Shown here: in pieces, positions 45,280-56,719 of the stretch
Layout: the number at the start of each line of letters is the position of its first letter
Position numbering within the stretch: the first letter of the stretch is position 1
Assembly: GCA_011503125.2 (NCBI GenBank)
Contig: WWBZ02000001.1
Coordinates: 5,084,001-5,148,000 of the forward strand
Length of the DNA: 64,000 bases
Reading direction: 5' to 3'
From: Botryosphaeria dothidea
Lineage: Eukaryota > Ascomycota > Dothideomycetes > Botryosphaeriales > Botryosphaeriaceae
Translations under genes and position numbers: made by a program
Notes under the pieces: model-generated
What the model was told of the DNA's origin: nothing
The model's database searches: none
What the model saw: only the letters and a program-made list of their open reading frames with translations

Positions 45280-46266
45280 ATGCCGCCAACCATGCTGCCT
45301 GGGCCCCTGCGGGCTTTCAGCCTGCTATCGTCCAATTCGACCACATGCGTACCCCTCTTTGCTTCGCTGCTCCGGCAGCCCCAGCAGACCCGCGCCGCTT
45401 CGATTCTCGCTCGCCTTTCTGACGTTCCCGCCGCATACAACAAGAGGATACGACGAGGCCGCGGTCCTGCATCCGGGAAGGGAAAGACATCAGGGAGAGG
45501 TCACAAGGGTCAGAAGCAGCATGGAAAGGTACCCGTTGGCTTCAATGGTGGCCAGACACCCGAAGACGTGACGCATCCGGAGAAGGGCTTTGTCAACCAG
45601 TACGTCTCGTCCGCGCACTGGCTCCGGCTGTCACTGATGTTGATTTTGCGCCAGGTTTTCTGTGGAGATGAGCCCGTTGAATCTGGACCGTCTGCAGCAA
45701 TGGATCGACCAAGGCCGCATTGATCCCTCCAGGCCCATTACCATGAAAGAGCTTCACCAGTCAAGGTGCTTGCACGGCGTGAAAGACGGTGTGAAGCTAC
45801 TGGCGCGAGTAAGCAGCTTCCACTTTTGCTGCCTTGGCCCCGAGCTGATGTGTGACCACAGGGCTCCGAGCACCTCCGAACACCCGTGAACCTCGTAGTC
45901 TCTCGCGCTTCCGCCGCCGCTATTTCTGCCGTAGAGGCTGCAGGGGGCTCAGTCATCACCAGATATTACTCCCCCAACGCCATCAAGCATGTCCTTCGCG
46001 GGCTCAGTGATCCGATCGCCTCGGTCCAGATGACGAGCAAAGTTGCTTCCGCCTCGGGTAACTTCAAATACAGGTTGCCCGACGCTACGAGCAGAAAAGA
46101 CATCGAGTACTACCGGGACCCCTCGCACCGAGGCTATCTCAGCCACCTCGTTGCTGAGGGGGAAGGCCCAAGTTTGTTCTTCAAGACACCGGGATCGGGC
46201 AAGGCTTCCAAGAAGGGCTCTGCGAAGTCCAAGGGGGCATCCAAGGCTGAAAACCGAATTTGGTAA
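45280..46266 (+). CDS. MRPL10: Mitochondrial large-subunit ribosomal protein uL15m
   Basis: This is the mitochondrial uL15 protein (yeast Mrpl10), part of the large mitoribosomal subunit. Three exons (45280-45599, 45655-45808, 45862-46266) give 292 residues. The first 40 or so residues ([20 protein letters not shown] onward) form a Ser/Arg/Leu-rich mitochondrial presequence. The L15 signature follows: [20 protein letters not shown], then VGFNGGQTP, then the linker [17 protein letters not shown] and [19 protein letters not shown], where the last intron is removed. The basic Lys/Ser-rich tail ([18 protein letters not shown]) is typical of fungal mitoribosomal extensions. An in-frame second ATG four codons downstream is an alternative start. 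Confidence 0.94.
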
Positions 46267-47686
46267 AGAGGTCTAGGATTGCGGAAATGGTATGTATCAT
46301 AAAAAGGCTGCACGGTAGGCCTTTGGGCGTTGGTAATCTGGCACGTGGTAACGGGAAGATTCAACATTGAGCAGGACGCTGCGGCTAGGCTTTGATATGC
46401 AGTGGCTGCACACCAAAATCTCAGTGACGGTGCTCATGTGTTGTGTCGCCATTGGCCATGTTCTTGATTTTATACGTCCAGCAACCTGCCGCCTGCCCGT
46501 CACTTTGCCCTGATTGGCGAGCGAATCTCAATCTAGATTCTCCATGGTAATTGGTACTCTTATCAAGGCGTCATGGGACGCGAGTGCATGGACACCATTA
46601 CGGGCCTGCATGCAGGTTGACGAGGCTAAATTTCCTCCAAAGGGATGCGCGCTGGCCACCGTCGTGTTTTGTGCTATTATTGAATCCACAGATAATGAAG
46701 ACGATCACGGGGCGGAAGCATGAAGAAGGCTGAACGCGCAAAAGTGCACAAGCGACGGCGCTCTCCAATATCTACTGCCGGCGAGACCACTTCTGGAAAA
46801 GCCTCCTGCAGCAGCAAAGCAGGTACAAGGTACAACACAAGCGCAGCTGCAGCGGTCGATGCGTCAAGCCAATCATGACTCAAGCGAGGGGCAACGGAAT
46901 CCGCAATCTGGACAGATATCAGCGGCGGCCGCCCGACCTGGACCCTCGCCGTCGTTGGAGCAATCTGCATTCCGCTCGCCTGCTGATGCATGTTGGCTCC
47001 TCCGCGATCCGCGAGACTAAGCAGTATCACCGAGCCGGTCCATGACTACTTCTAGGTACTGGTCGTAGTGAGATTTGATGCAAGTGCTGACGGAAGGTGG
47101 CCAAGCAACGGAATGAGGCTGACCGAGGTGGTGCGCACGTATGGGAATGCAGGAGAATTGCCCATCGTTGCCTGTGTGGGGTTACATGCAGAAATCCAAC
47201 CAGGCCGGAACGGTCGCACACGGTCTTGCAACAGGCTACCCCGTGGACTCAGCCGTGCTCCGGAGGTGAGCATGGGGCTGGTGTGCGGATGGATATTGTG
47301 CGGCAGAGGCACGGGATGCGCAACCGAGGTCGTTTGGGCGTGAATGAAGGCAGCCGGGTGGATATCTTGTCAGCCTGATTGCGGAAGCATCATCCAGTCA
47401 TGTCAAACATGGCTGGGGGGGCCGTGCTGCAGCAAGAGGCGCGGTGGCCGAAACACAAAAGCCAGCCGCGAGCCGGAGGTCTTGCATCCGGAGGTGGACA
47501 TGGTGGCAAGCAATGCAAGCGGTCAAAAAGCAAGGCTCGGAGAGACGATCGGATTTAGCCCCATCCGTGGGATCCGACCATCCATACCTACGATGTACCT
47601 GCTGTCTCAACATGTGGACGGACACATTCTACAGAGGGTTGCTGCAGCCGATGCTTAGTGGCGACAACTCTCAACAAACATAACTT

Positions 47687-47773
47687 CGTGGGGAGTTGAA
47701 GCAGTCGTCCGGACGCAAGTGCTGCGCGTTTCTAGTGACGAGGCTAGCCGGATGAATGCTTCAACTCCCCACG
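47687..47773 (+). repeat. Foldback repeat, copy C (best preserved, 87 bp)
   Basis: The outer arms are a perfect 16-bp inverted repeat, CGTGGGGAGTTGAAGC at the left and GCTTCAACTCCCCACG at the right. The next ten bases (AGTCGTCCGG against ATTCATCCGG) also pair, with two mismatches. That makes about 26-bp arms around a 35-base core (ACGCAAGTGCTGCGCGTTTC then TAGTGACGAGGCTAG). Five other copies in the window share both arms and core: 7652, 19593, 26245, 43091 and 60768. Small size, terminal inverted repeats, intergenic location and no coding capacity fit a MITE-like or foldback element. I could not see a clear target-site duplication. Confidence 0.8.
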
Positions 47774-50130
47774 GTATTCCTGATCTGGCCTTTGTCTGGC
47801 GTCTATGAATGATTGCATTCGGCGCTAACCGTCGGCACTGTAACAGCATACGGCCAGGGATCTCTTCAGAGGCCAACTGGGGCCCAAGCCGTACGAGAAA
47901 GTCAAGCAGCCAGCACTCAGCGACGGCTGACGATGATGCGACGGTCGTACTGGACACGAATAAGAGAGTTTCTTACCTGAAGGGATATGAATATTGAATC
48001 AGGACCCCGCGAGAGGTAGGCGCGGTAGGCCGGACTGTTTTACGAGGAGTTAAAGTCCTTGGCAAGCGGGTTGCGCCTCTCATGACCATGGCCCATAAAA
48101 TAGCGGAGTACTGGTATGGGCACCCAAGACTGGTGTTTACGCGGGACCAACGCCGGCAGGACCGACACAGTGAGCGTTACGAGCCGTGCTGGGCAATGTG
48201 AGCAACCAAGGACGCGACGAGCCAATAATAGGGACATGACGACAACCGCCGGGGCGGTGGAAGCTTGGACAGTTCCTTGCATGAGACAAGAGGACGAAGA
48301 TATGGGCTGCGCCCCGTGGCCTCGCGGACGATCGTGACTCCATCAAGGACGTAAGCCAGGAGGAGACGGCGCAGAAAGTGCTTGTCGGGCGCGGGTAACG
48401 AGGCGTCGCACGCAACGCATGATTCAGTCCGGACAAGGTCCAGGAGCTGGCGGGCGGCGGGGCTGGCAGAAGCTAGAAGAAGAAGTGGCCGAAGGAGCAG
48501 AGGGCGGCGATGCTGATGATCGCGAGCCTTGACCGGGTGTGCCGGGGTCCATGCAAAGCGGACTGTGTGAGGGCGACGGTGTGGGTTGTGGCGGCGTAGA
48601 CTGTTGGCTGCGTGCCGCTTGGGGAACTGCTGGACTGGTCTGGCTCGCTGGTTGGCACACGGCAAAGTAGGCTGAGATGCAGAGAGGCGACGGCGGGCTT
48701 GTCTTTGCGCCTGCTAGTGTTCCATCTGACCGGACGAAACGATTCGCGACGTGATGCATGCGCTTCCGGGCAACAATTCTGTCGAGAGATTTGACGGAGA
48801 GGCGGCGGCCGGAGTATGATGAGGACGAGTGGAGAGCGCCTGCTGCATCGGGACAGCGAAGGGCGAGCAAAGAACCCTGTGGCGGCCTGCGCCATTCTTC
48901 GATAGTTGCGCCAGGGATATCGTAAGCTCACAGCCTTTGCGGGCGGCATATCACGTAACTGTCAGACTGTTTGCAGCAGCGTTCAGCTCGCTCCAGCCGG
49001 CCGGGCAGCTCGCCTCGCATCGCCGCGCGCCTGCTGGTGTCCATTTCTCCTCAATAGATCGCGTGCCTGCGCCTGGCCGCTCATCAACAGCCCCGGCGGC
49101 GGCGGGCATCCCAGCGGGCCTCTTTGGCGCCGTCACCTACCTGACCTGCGACGCGCCAGCTGCACCAGCACGGCATGCAAAAAAACCAGACCGGGAGTGA
49201 AAATCTCAAATGACGATACGCAGGGAGACACACGGTCGCGAATGCACGCCTAGACACCGAGCCGCCGCCCATTACGCTTCCGCTTGCGGTCTGGCGCGCC
49301 GCGCTCCCTTCGAGCCTCCTGAGTCGGAAGTGTTTATCCCTCCGCTGAAGAAATAACCTCGCCGCGTCCAGCTCGTATGACCAACTAGAGAAGCTCCCAC
49401 AGGAGGCGTCCACAATCTCCGTCGATCTCGGATGACGCGGGTCCCAGTCGCTCTGGCTGCTGGAATTTTTGTACACGAGATTCGCCATCCTTACCGCGTC
49501 TCGTCGCCCCCACCAGATGGGGTGGTGGTGAGTGTTGCCGATCTGGCCAGGTGAAGGGCTAGTGGTCGGCAGGTTTGTCAGGGCGTTGATTGGGCGCAGG
49601 CGGGCTGGCTGGGGGCATGCACCGCGACGAGCCAGCTCCTTACTTCGCGGGCAGCTCGGGTTGTGGTGCACGGCCGCTCGCTCGAGAGCGGCGTGCGGAA
49701 TGCCGAGTCGAGAGTGTCTGAAAAGCAAGTGGGCGGCGCCAAGGGGGGCCAGGCTGGGGGCAGGTGGTGCGTCTGGCCGTGGCGGCAGAAAGTCTTAACG
49801 AGGCCCGCAGCTTGACCGAGCAACACCAGCAAATTTGCAGCAGGATTCGCGAGGCGCGATCAGCGACGACGCGGCGCGGCATCGTTTCGGGGCGGAAATA
49901 GATGACCTTTAGGGTGTAAGACAGCGAACCACGGCCGGCGCGTTCGTATCGCTCTCAGCGAAACAAGGAGTGCTGCGCTGAGCGGCGCACGCACAAGGGT
50001 CGGGTGGCACATTCAAACATCAAACAGTATACGCTTCACGGCATGGGGGCTACGCTGGCGCTGCTGGCTGGCGCTGGTGTCGGGGCTGTCCGTCCGTTTC
50101 CACACCCACGGCCGCAAGCATTGAGGCAAG

Positions 50131-50161
50131 CAGGCAACGCAGGCAACGCAGGCAACGCAGG
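50131..50161. repeat. 9-bp tandem repeat, 3.4 units
   Basis: The unit CAGGCAACG is repeated three times plus four bases with no mismatch. It lies in non-coding DNA about 1.2 kb upstream of the cyclin gene. Confidence 0.85.
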
Positions 50162-51384
50162 CCGGCAGCGGACAGGTCGCAGTCAGGTCGCAGGCCCCCG
50201 CCTTGTTGGCATGGCCACTGCGCGCACACGCGCACAGTACACCCACAACACACACGCGCACACATTACCCAGTCACAGGCCGGCTGGATCGCCGGCAAAG
50301 TTTACAGGATGCTGCCAGCCTCGAGCTCCACTGCCACCCGAGCCAATTAGGGGGCGCTTGTGAGCGAGACAGCTCATGACCTAATCGTCCGCGTCAGGTT
50401 TGATTGAGCGCAAGCGTGACCGGGCGCAGGCATTGATGGGGCGCCGTCATTCGCGCACATCAGGCTCGCCGCAGAAAAGTCAAGCCGCGCACTGACTTCG
50501 GCGCTGCTAGAGGATGTGGTTAGGGGCAGCGCTCAGCAGAAGCGGCTGCATCTCCAGTAGCGCGCCCCCAATGTCCCAATGCCCCCAATCTAACACCGGC
50601 ATCCCATCCTGCCATCCACCACGCGTGCACGCACATGCCCGGCCGGCTCTTTTTGCGCCTGCCCCCAACCCCTGCCCGCAGGCTAGTGTGTGCCGTGGGC
50701 GAGCGCGCGGCACGCCTGCGCCTGTCCATTGCCCCGGGCCCAGCGCGAGACGTTCTCTTTTCGGAAACATCCTTGCGCACCGCTGCATATCCACAGCGCT
50801 GGTCGTTGGTTGCTCTGACATCAACCACGCCGTGCTGCCGCTTCCACACATCAATTTGGATCAGCCTCTTGGGGCTTGCTCCTCCCCAGTGGCCCCCCCA
50901 ACCAATGCCTGGAACCTTCCGCTCGAGGACGGCTGCAATCACGACGCCTGACTAGTCCTGAATAATGCTGTTTTATCAAAACTGGTGCCTCTCCGCCCAG
51001 GCGATGCAGAGCCTACGCAAAGCGAAACGCCATCATCCTCACATCCTGTCTTGATCTCCCGTGCCCGTCCCTTCTCTTGCTGCCTACTACTAAACCTCTC
51101 TGCCTACCTCTCTCTGCCCTCACCAACCAACCCACCTCTCAACCCTCATTGCGTGGCACCACGGAAACGCCGCTACATATTTGCGAGCATACTTGGGATT
51201 AACGACGCCGCTCGTTGCTTAGCACCGAAGGGAGCCCAAGCATTTCCCTTTCACTCGTTCTGGCAATGTTGTGAAGCCCGTTGAAGCTCCTTCCTCGGCA
51301 GTCCCAACACCGCCAGTGACGACACTTAGTCGGCCTGTCGCCTCTTCCTAGCGCCACCTCCCGCATCCGCCGCCGCCCGTCCTC

Positions 51385-53393
51385 ATGCTGCAACTACAGA
51401 GGCCGCAGCCAATGCCTCACGCCCTCGCTCTGGACCGCTCGCAGCCCACCTCCGCCTATCCATCTGCCCGCCCGACCAAGCCCCAGCACGAGCTCCAGCT
51501 CCCTCTGCGGGACCCGCGCTCTCTGTACGCAGCCGGCGAGAGTCGGCAGGCACGGCCAAGCACACTTGGCAATCCTGTCACACCTCCCGTCAATATGACC
51601 AGCGTACAGCGAGGCCACAATGCCTTGCCGCAGGCTGGCAGCAGCTATGCTGTTCAAAGAGCTGGCGACGCCGCGTTCGTCAACAAGCAGCAGCATGTCC
51701 ACCAAGCCCCGGAACCGAACAGCATGACGACCTCACATAGACCCGCTTACCAAAACGGCCCACACCAACCTATTTTTCGTCCACAAAGCCCATCAATGCG
51801 TACCGGCAGCAGTACTACCATCAACAACCACTCGGAGGACTTTAAGCACGCAAGAAGGGCGTCGAACCACGCCATTGCTCCTTCTCTGCAGATTCCCTCT
51901 ACGATAAACACGCCGCAATCGAGCATGCCCCAGCTTGCAGCAGAGGTGATTTTGCATTCTTTCCGCTCCGGTCAACCTAACGCTAACTCTTGTAGATCAC
52001 TTGCCTCTTCTGGTTCGAAAATTCATCTACGCTGCACCAGGCACTCGACCCGCGATCACCACCTCCGACTGGTCTCGTACCCGATGCGCAGCCTACGACT
52101 GGTTTTAGAAAATGGGTCGCTACCATTCTCTCCACTACACAGGTCACTCAAAATGTAGTGATTCTTGCTCTTCTATTCATTTATCGGCTGAAGACGATCA
52201 ATCCTGGGGTGAAGGGAAAGCCTGGAAGCGAGTACAGGTTGCTCACTGTGGCTTTAATGCTGGGTAACAAGTTTCTGGACGACAATACGTACACTAACAA
52301 GACGTGGGCGGATGTCTCTGGCATTTCGGTTCAAGAAGTTCACATCATGGAGGTTGAGTTCCTGAGCAATATGAAGTACAACCTGTTCACTTCAGCTGAA
52401 GAATGGAACGAATGGCACAATACGCTCGGCAAATTTGGAACCTTCTTTGAGCGAGCATCTCGGGCACCTTTGGATACTCCATCCAGGACGCTTGGCCCTC
52501 CTACGCCAACTCTCCAGGTCCCGCCGAATTTGCCTTCGCCGCCGCATTCCACACAAGCCTCGCCGCCGTTTGTCAATGGACACTCGCCGAATCACAACTC
52601 ATACTCCGCAACGCCGACCCTGTTGCCTCAGATCAGCTCGACGGCTGTTTCCCCGATCGGCCCGCTGCCCGAACTTAACCTCCGTCCTGGCTCGAGAAAA
52701 CGCAGTTACGACGATCAGGTGCAGGAGCCGGCCCCGAAGAGGCCGTTGAGGAACTTCGCTCCGATGGAAAGCCAACCTGCGTATACCAGTATTCCTCAAC
52801 AGCCTGCAATGACTCAGCCCTCCACGCAGTCGATGACGAGTGTGCCTCCAATGCTACCGCCTCTTCCAAATCTCACTGTGCCCCAGCTGCCTCTGCCAAA
52901 CACCAGCAGGCCGAATCCTTTGGTTTACCCGCCTCCCATGCAGTGGTCACAGCCTTCGTCGATGCCTTCGTCGTCCGCCCCGACGCTCCCGCCGGCTCTT
53001 TCTATCCCGCCGCCTCAGTCAACGACCACAGGCCCTTCTTCGCGCCAGCTGAGTCCTCTTCCTACGGACTCTGCGGCCAACTCGCCGATGCATGCTTCGT
53101 TCGGTCCGGGCGCACCAAAGCAAAACAGGCTCTCGCCTTCCTTCTACCTTTCACAGCGAAGCTCGCCTTATAGGCCGGTTCGCTCTGTCAACACCCTTCT
53201 AGTACCGCCTCCTTCCACATCGATCAGTCACCCTCCACGTCTTGGCTTCGACCAGATGCAATACCAGCCTCTCGGCCGGCCATCGAACGAGCGTCGTGCT
53301 GGTCCCCTGCCATACATGAACCATGATGCTTGGCCTACAACGAACCAATTCAATCAGTGGCCCTCTCTTCCTCAGCCGAATTTCTCTCGATAG
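51385..53393 (+). CDS. CLG1: CLG1-like cyclin (PHO80/PCL-type cyclin box)
   Basis: This is a cyclin of the Pho80/Pcl superfamily; yeast Clg1 pairs with the CDK Pho85. Two exons (51385-51945 and 51996-53393) give 652 residues. The first 185 are Gln/Pro/Ser-rich and disordered. The cyclin box starts at the splice join with ITCLFWFENSSTL, the CLFWFE motif being characteristic of CLG1 relatives. It continues with WVATILSTTQVTQNVVILAL, FIYRLKTINPGVKGKPGSEY, RLLTVALMLGNKFLDDNTYT and EVEFLSNMKYNLF. The C-terminal 330 residues are Pro/Ser-rich, probably a regulated tail with many SP/TP sites for CDK phosphorylation. The family call is firm; the exact orthology is less so. The pyrimidine-rich upstream region and the long gene-free space before it suggest a large promoter. 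Confidence 0.85.
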
Positions 53394-54247
53394 ATTCCCT
53401 TCGAACTCTGTTCGAATTATTACGAACACGGCTCTTTCTCGGATTATTGCATTTTACCTGGCGTTCTAGATGGCTTTTACACCGAGTTCATGTCCCGCAC
53501 ACGTGGGACTGAACCACTTCCCTTTTCTTGCGTTTTGAGCATTTGCATTGTGGCGGAAGCTCATAATTTCTTATTAGTCTTCGGATTCATTGGCTTTCGC
53601 TAATGCTGAAGGTGGACATGCATGGGATCGGCGTTTACAGATTATACCCAGACTTTGCTGCTGGCCTGGCCCATCAAGCCTTTTGATTTTTTCAGTTTCG
53701 GAAAGACATGGATGACTTGCTGGATTTGCACGACTATCGGCTGTTTGAGCTGATGTGGGTTCGACGAAAGAAGGGATTGCATAGCATTAGATAGTTCAGG
53801 CTCCTCGAAGGAGCTTGACAACTAGCTCGAAGAGAGCGAGTAGCAGGATGAGCACGAAGAAAAAAAATCCAACTGTTCTGCTCGCCTACATGACACTCTG
53901 ATTGGCCGTTGTAAGCGCATGAGTAAATGCCTAAAATGGCAAGTTGAAGGATGGTGCACGTGAACTATTATTGCCTGAGGTTCCAATAATGAGCCAGCTC
54001 CTCTTTGTGGCTGCCGAGGTCCGACAGGCGTTGAGCCGTCTCTTTAGACTCCGGGGATCAGCAATGAGAGGATGTCATTTGTAAGCTTACTTCTCCACGG
54101 AATTCTTGATCCTTTCGACGAGGATATACGGGCTCGCGCAAACCGCGTGTGACCGAATTTTTCCACCCTTCAGCGCAACGCGCAATTCTCCGCGCGCTGC
54201 GCACCAGCCTAGCGCCCCAGCAAGCCCGCTCTTCTCAGCAGTCCATC
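53394..54247. other. Intergenic region
   Basis: About 850 bases between the cyclin stop and the thioesterase ATG. An open frame runs into the thioesterase start from 54149 but begins at a GTG, so it is 5' leader, not protein. A 6-bp-stem hairpin (GCTCCT, CGA, AGGAGC) lies at 53800-53814. No other gene seen. Confidence 0.5.
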
Positions 54248-55618
54248 ATGCACGACGGCGGAGACGACGGCTCGATCAATGGCAACCGTTACATCCCATT
54301 CACCGACCTGATCCGGTTGGAGAAGGCAGCGGATGGGACGTTTAGGTCTCGGGCCAAAGCGTTCGCGCCGGGCGGTGGCACGTCGGCGTACGGCGGGCAT
54401 GTGTTCGCGCAGGCGGTGTGGGCGGCGGCGCAGACAGTGAGGGAGGGCTTCGTTGTCCATGTACGTGGGTGTACTTTTTCCTTTGGGAAAGCTTGTTTTC
54501 TGCTCTCATCCTTGCGTTCGTTAAAGTCTGTCTCCTTTCTCCGATCCTTCTTCCTATTTCGAACGCATCGACCGCCCGGGCTTTTTGTCTGCGTTCATGG
54601 ATGGGGGGGGGGGCGTGCTGCTGCTGTGCCGCCTTGCTGGTGCCTCTATCTCTTTATCTTGAAAGCTTGTCGAGAGCATTATTTTTGTGTTTTCCTTGGT
54701 CTTTCATGCTGATTGTTTCCGTGCCGTGTCAAACGCCCGGCGTACTAATGCTCGCAGAATGTTACCGGATACTTTACTCTGCCGGGAAACACGGCGTTTC
54801 CGTTCATCTACACGGTGAAGGTGGTCAGAGATGGCGGGCGCTATTGCACGCGGAGCGTTGAGGTGGTGCAAGAACACAACAAGAAGGGCGTGTGTTTCAC
54901 ATGCACATGCTCCTTTAAAAAAGAGGGGGATGCATCGACAGATTGCCAGGAGCAGATGGATTTGAAGGAGGCGTACAAGGTAGCCCTGGGCGACAAACGG
55001 CCGGATGACTGGCCTGAGGCGCCCGGCGTCGACTCGCCCTGGTGAGTTTCGGGCAAGGGCAAAAGAAACTCGCGAAAGATGAAGACTAATTATTAAGGGC
55101 CCAGGTATTGGGAGGCGTCGGCGAAGAATGACAACTATACAGACCCTTTCCCGGGCCTGTCCTTGCGCAAGGTCGACATGCAAGCATATAATGCGCCTCG
55201 CAAGCCTCTGGATCGCCGCCAGCTGCAGTTCTACACGACCATCGGAGGCATGCCTCCGGTGGCTCAAGCGGCAAACTTGCATGCTTGCGCCCATCTGTAC
55301 GCTAGCGATCGCAACGGCTTATTTGTGATCCCTAATTATCTTGGGGCGGGGAACAACTACACCGCCATGGCGACGCTGAGCCACTCAGTAGTGTTTCACG
55401 TTAGTGTTTCGGGGCTAGAGATGGCAGAGAAAGACGGAAAGGAGGCGAGGATTTGGTACTGCCAGGAAACACGCATGAGCAGGGTGTCAGGAGGAAGAGG
55501 CATGCTTGAGAGTAGAATATGGAATGAGAAGGGTGTTCATATCGCGAGCACGTACCAGGACGGGCTGGTCACGTTAGGAGACAGGCCTGGGTCGGGCAAG
55601 GCGAAGGGGAAGTTGTAG
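54248..55618 (+). CDS. Acyl-CoA thioesterase II (TesB/ACOT8-like)
   Basis: This is a double-hotdog acyl-CoA thioesterase that releases fatty acids from CoA, usually in peroxisomes. Three exons (54248-54460, 54758-55041, 55105-55618) give 336 residues. Features: TSAYGGHVFAQAVWAAAQTV (first hotdog helix, GG-x-x-x-AQA), VVHNVTGYFTLPGNTAFPF at the first splice join, DGGRYCTRSVEVVQ, then the second hotdog with ANLHACAHLYASDRNGL (catalytic Asp region) and IWYCQETRMSRVSGGRGML near the C-terminus. The 297-base first intron is unusually long for this window and contains an 11-base G run (54603-54613). The protein ends GKL, which is similar to but not a canonical peroxisomal targeting tripeptide. The first in-frame ATG is used. 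Confidence 0.9.
54603..54613 (+). repeat. Poly-G run in an intron
   Basis: Eleven consecutive G bases in intron 1 of the thioesterase gene. This is a simple repeat and a common site of sequencing or assembly length error, but it is harmless to the reading frame. Confidence 0.9.
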
Positions 55619-56719
55619 AGTTGTGTTCGTACAAACATGAGTTTAGACCTGGGTGTAGAGAGTAGTAGAAGCATTGCATACATCGGGGGCGTTTGAAGCG
55701 AATATCCAACAAACGTTCATTTTTCTGCTTTGATCATTACGACCTGCATTTTTTCTGCTTCCCATTACTTGTGAATCTCTGCGATCCCAAAGCTTCGCAT
55801 TGATAGACAAGGCACAAAAGGCCTTCTCGTTCATCTGAGCAACAATTCTGTAGTGTTGCGGCTGAAGCTCGCGGGAGCACAGGGCTGGGTCTTTCTTCAG
55901 CGGATGACGAGGGCTTCAACTGACCCTGCTTGATGGGCACTGCAGGGACAAAGGCGATATAACCTCGGAAAAGATAGCGGCCATGCAGGCTCGCGTCGGA
56001 GCAATGACAAAATCCGCCGTGTGTGCAGCCGGGGCCGCTTCCCCATCGTCAGTCCATCTGGTGTGATCTCAGGGTGTTTGCATGTATGTATATAATGCCC
56101 AACAACCCCATCGCCTTGCCTCGCCTGAACGCTCGCGCAGCCTGTTAGCGCTCCCTCGCGCCCTTCCCTCGACCCCGACCGACGTCGCGCATCACGCTCG
56201 CGATGAGTACGCGGCTCCGTTGCTCCGGACCCGCCCGATCAAAGAATGTACTCGCAGCCGGTGGGCCGTGAAGTCCCGATGGGTGCTGGAGTTCAAAAAG
56301 AGCAGCGGTCGCGCTCCAGCGGAGCGGACACCGAGTCACGAAACGCGCTACGAATTTCCGACTCCGCAGACGTTCTGGGCAGTGTCCTTTGATCCGCAAA
56401 GCACCATTCGTCCGCGGCAGCCAGGCAAACAGGAAATGCAGAGTTGAGCACCTGCGGCGGGCGCGCAGCTGAGCTCCGGAGGGCGCAGTGCAAACCGGCT
56501 TGGGCGTCTTCCAGCGGACGGGCGGCGTGTGGTTGGCGGGTGCTTATCGGCGTGCAAGATCTCTGCTCTGGGCGGCGGCGCGGCTGCTGAGTGACCCGTT
56601 AACGGCAGCCAGGGCCCAGCCAGCAAAATCGTCATTGCTGCTGAAAAAAAGGACCGCCGCTCTGACTGCATCGTCCTCCAAAACACACCACCTCCCGCCC
56701 CGTCAGTTCGACGTGCGCA
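55619..56719. other. Intergenic region, promoter of NDE1
   Basis: About 1.1 kb between the thioesterase and the NADH dehydrogenase. The 3' half is GC-rich, with several short frames on both strands and no domain. The last 60 bases (CTCCAAAACACACCACCTCC) form a typical fungal leader. Confidence 0.5.

Larger units (their letters stand above)
46267..51384. other. 5.1 kb region without a supported gene
   Basis: This is the largest gene-free stretch in the window. It contains the best foldback repeat copy (47687-47773), a 9-base tandem repeat (50131-50161) and a CA/CGCA-rich patch at about 50220-50270. Frames of 120-214 codons occur on both strands (for example 49084-49728 minus), but they overlap each other, lack domains and reflect high GC. 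The last 350 bases (51040-51384) are strongly pyrimidine-rich, the usual signature of a fungal promoter and long 5' leader, here for the cyclin gene. A non-coding RNA or orphan gene cannot be excluded. Confidence 0.45.

Noticed and set aside
44667..45443. 258-codon minus-strand frame overlapping the uL15m start
   Set aside because: It runs antisense into the presequence exon of uL15m and has no family features.
49084..49728. 214-codon minus-strand frame in the 46-51 kb gap
   Set aside because: It overlaps other frames on both strands, is rich in Arg/Ser/Pro as random GC-rich DNA gives, and has no recognisable motif.
54149..54247. Upstream extension of the thioesterase frame
   Set aside because: The frame is open but begins at GTG; the first ATG is at 54248, and the extra residues do not resemble family N-termini.
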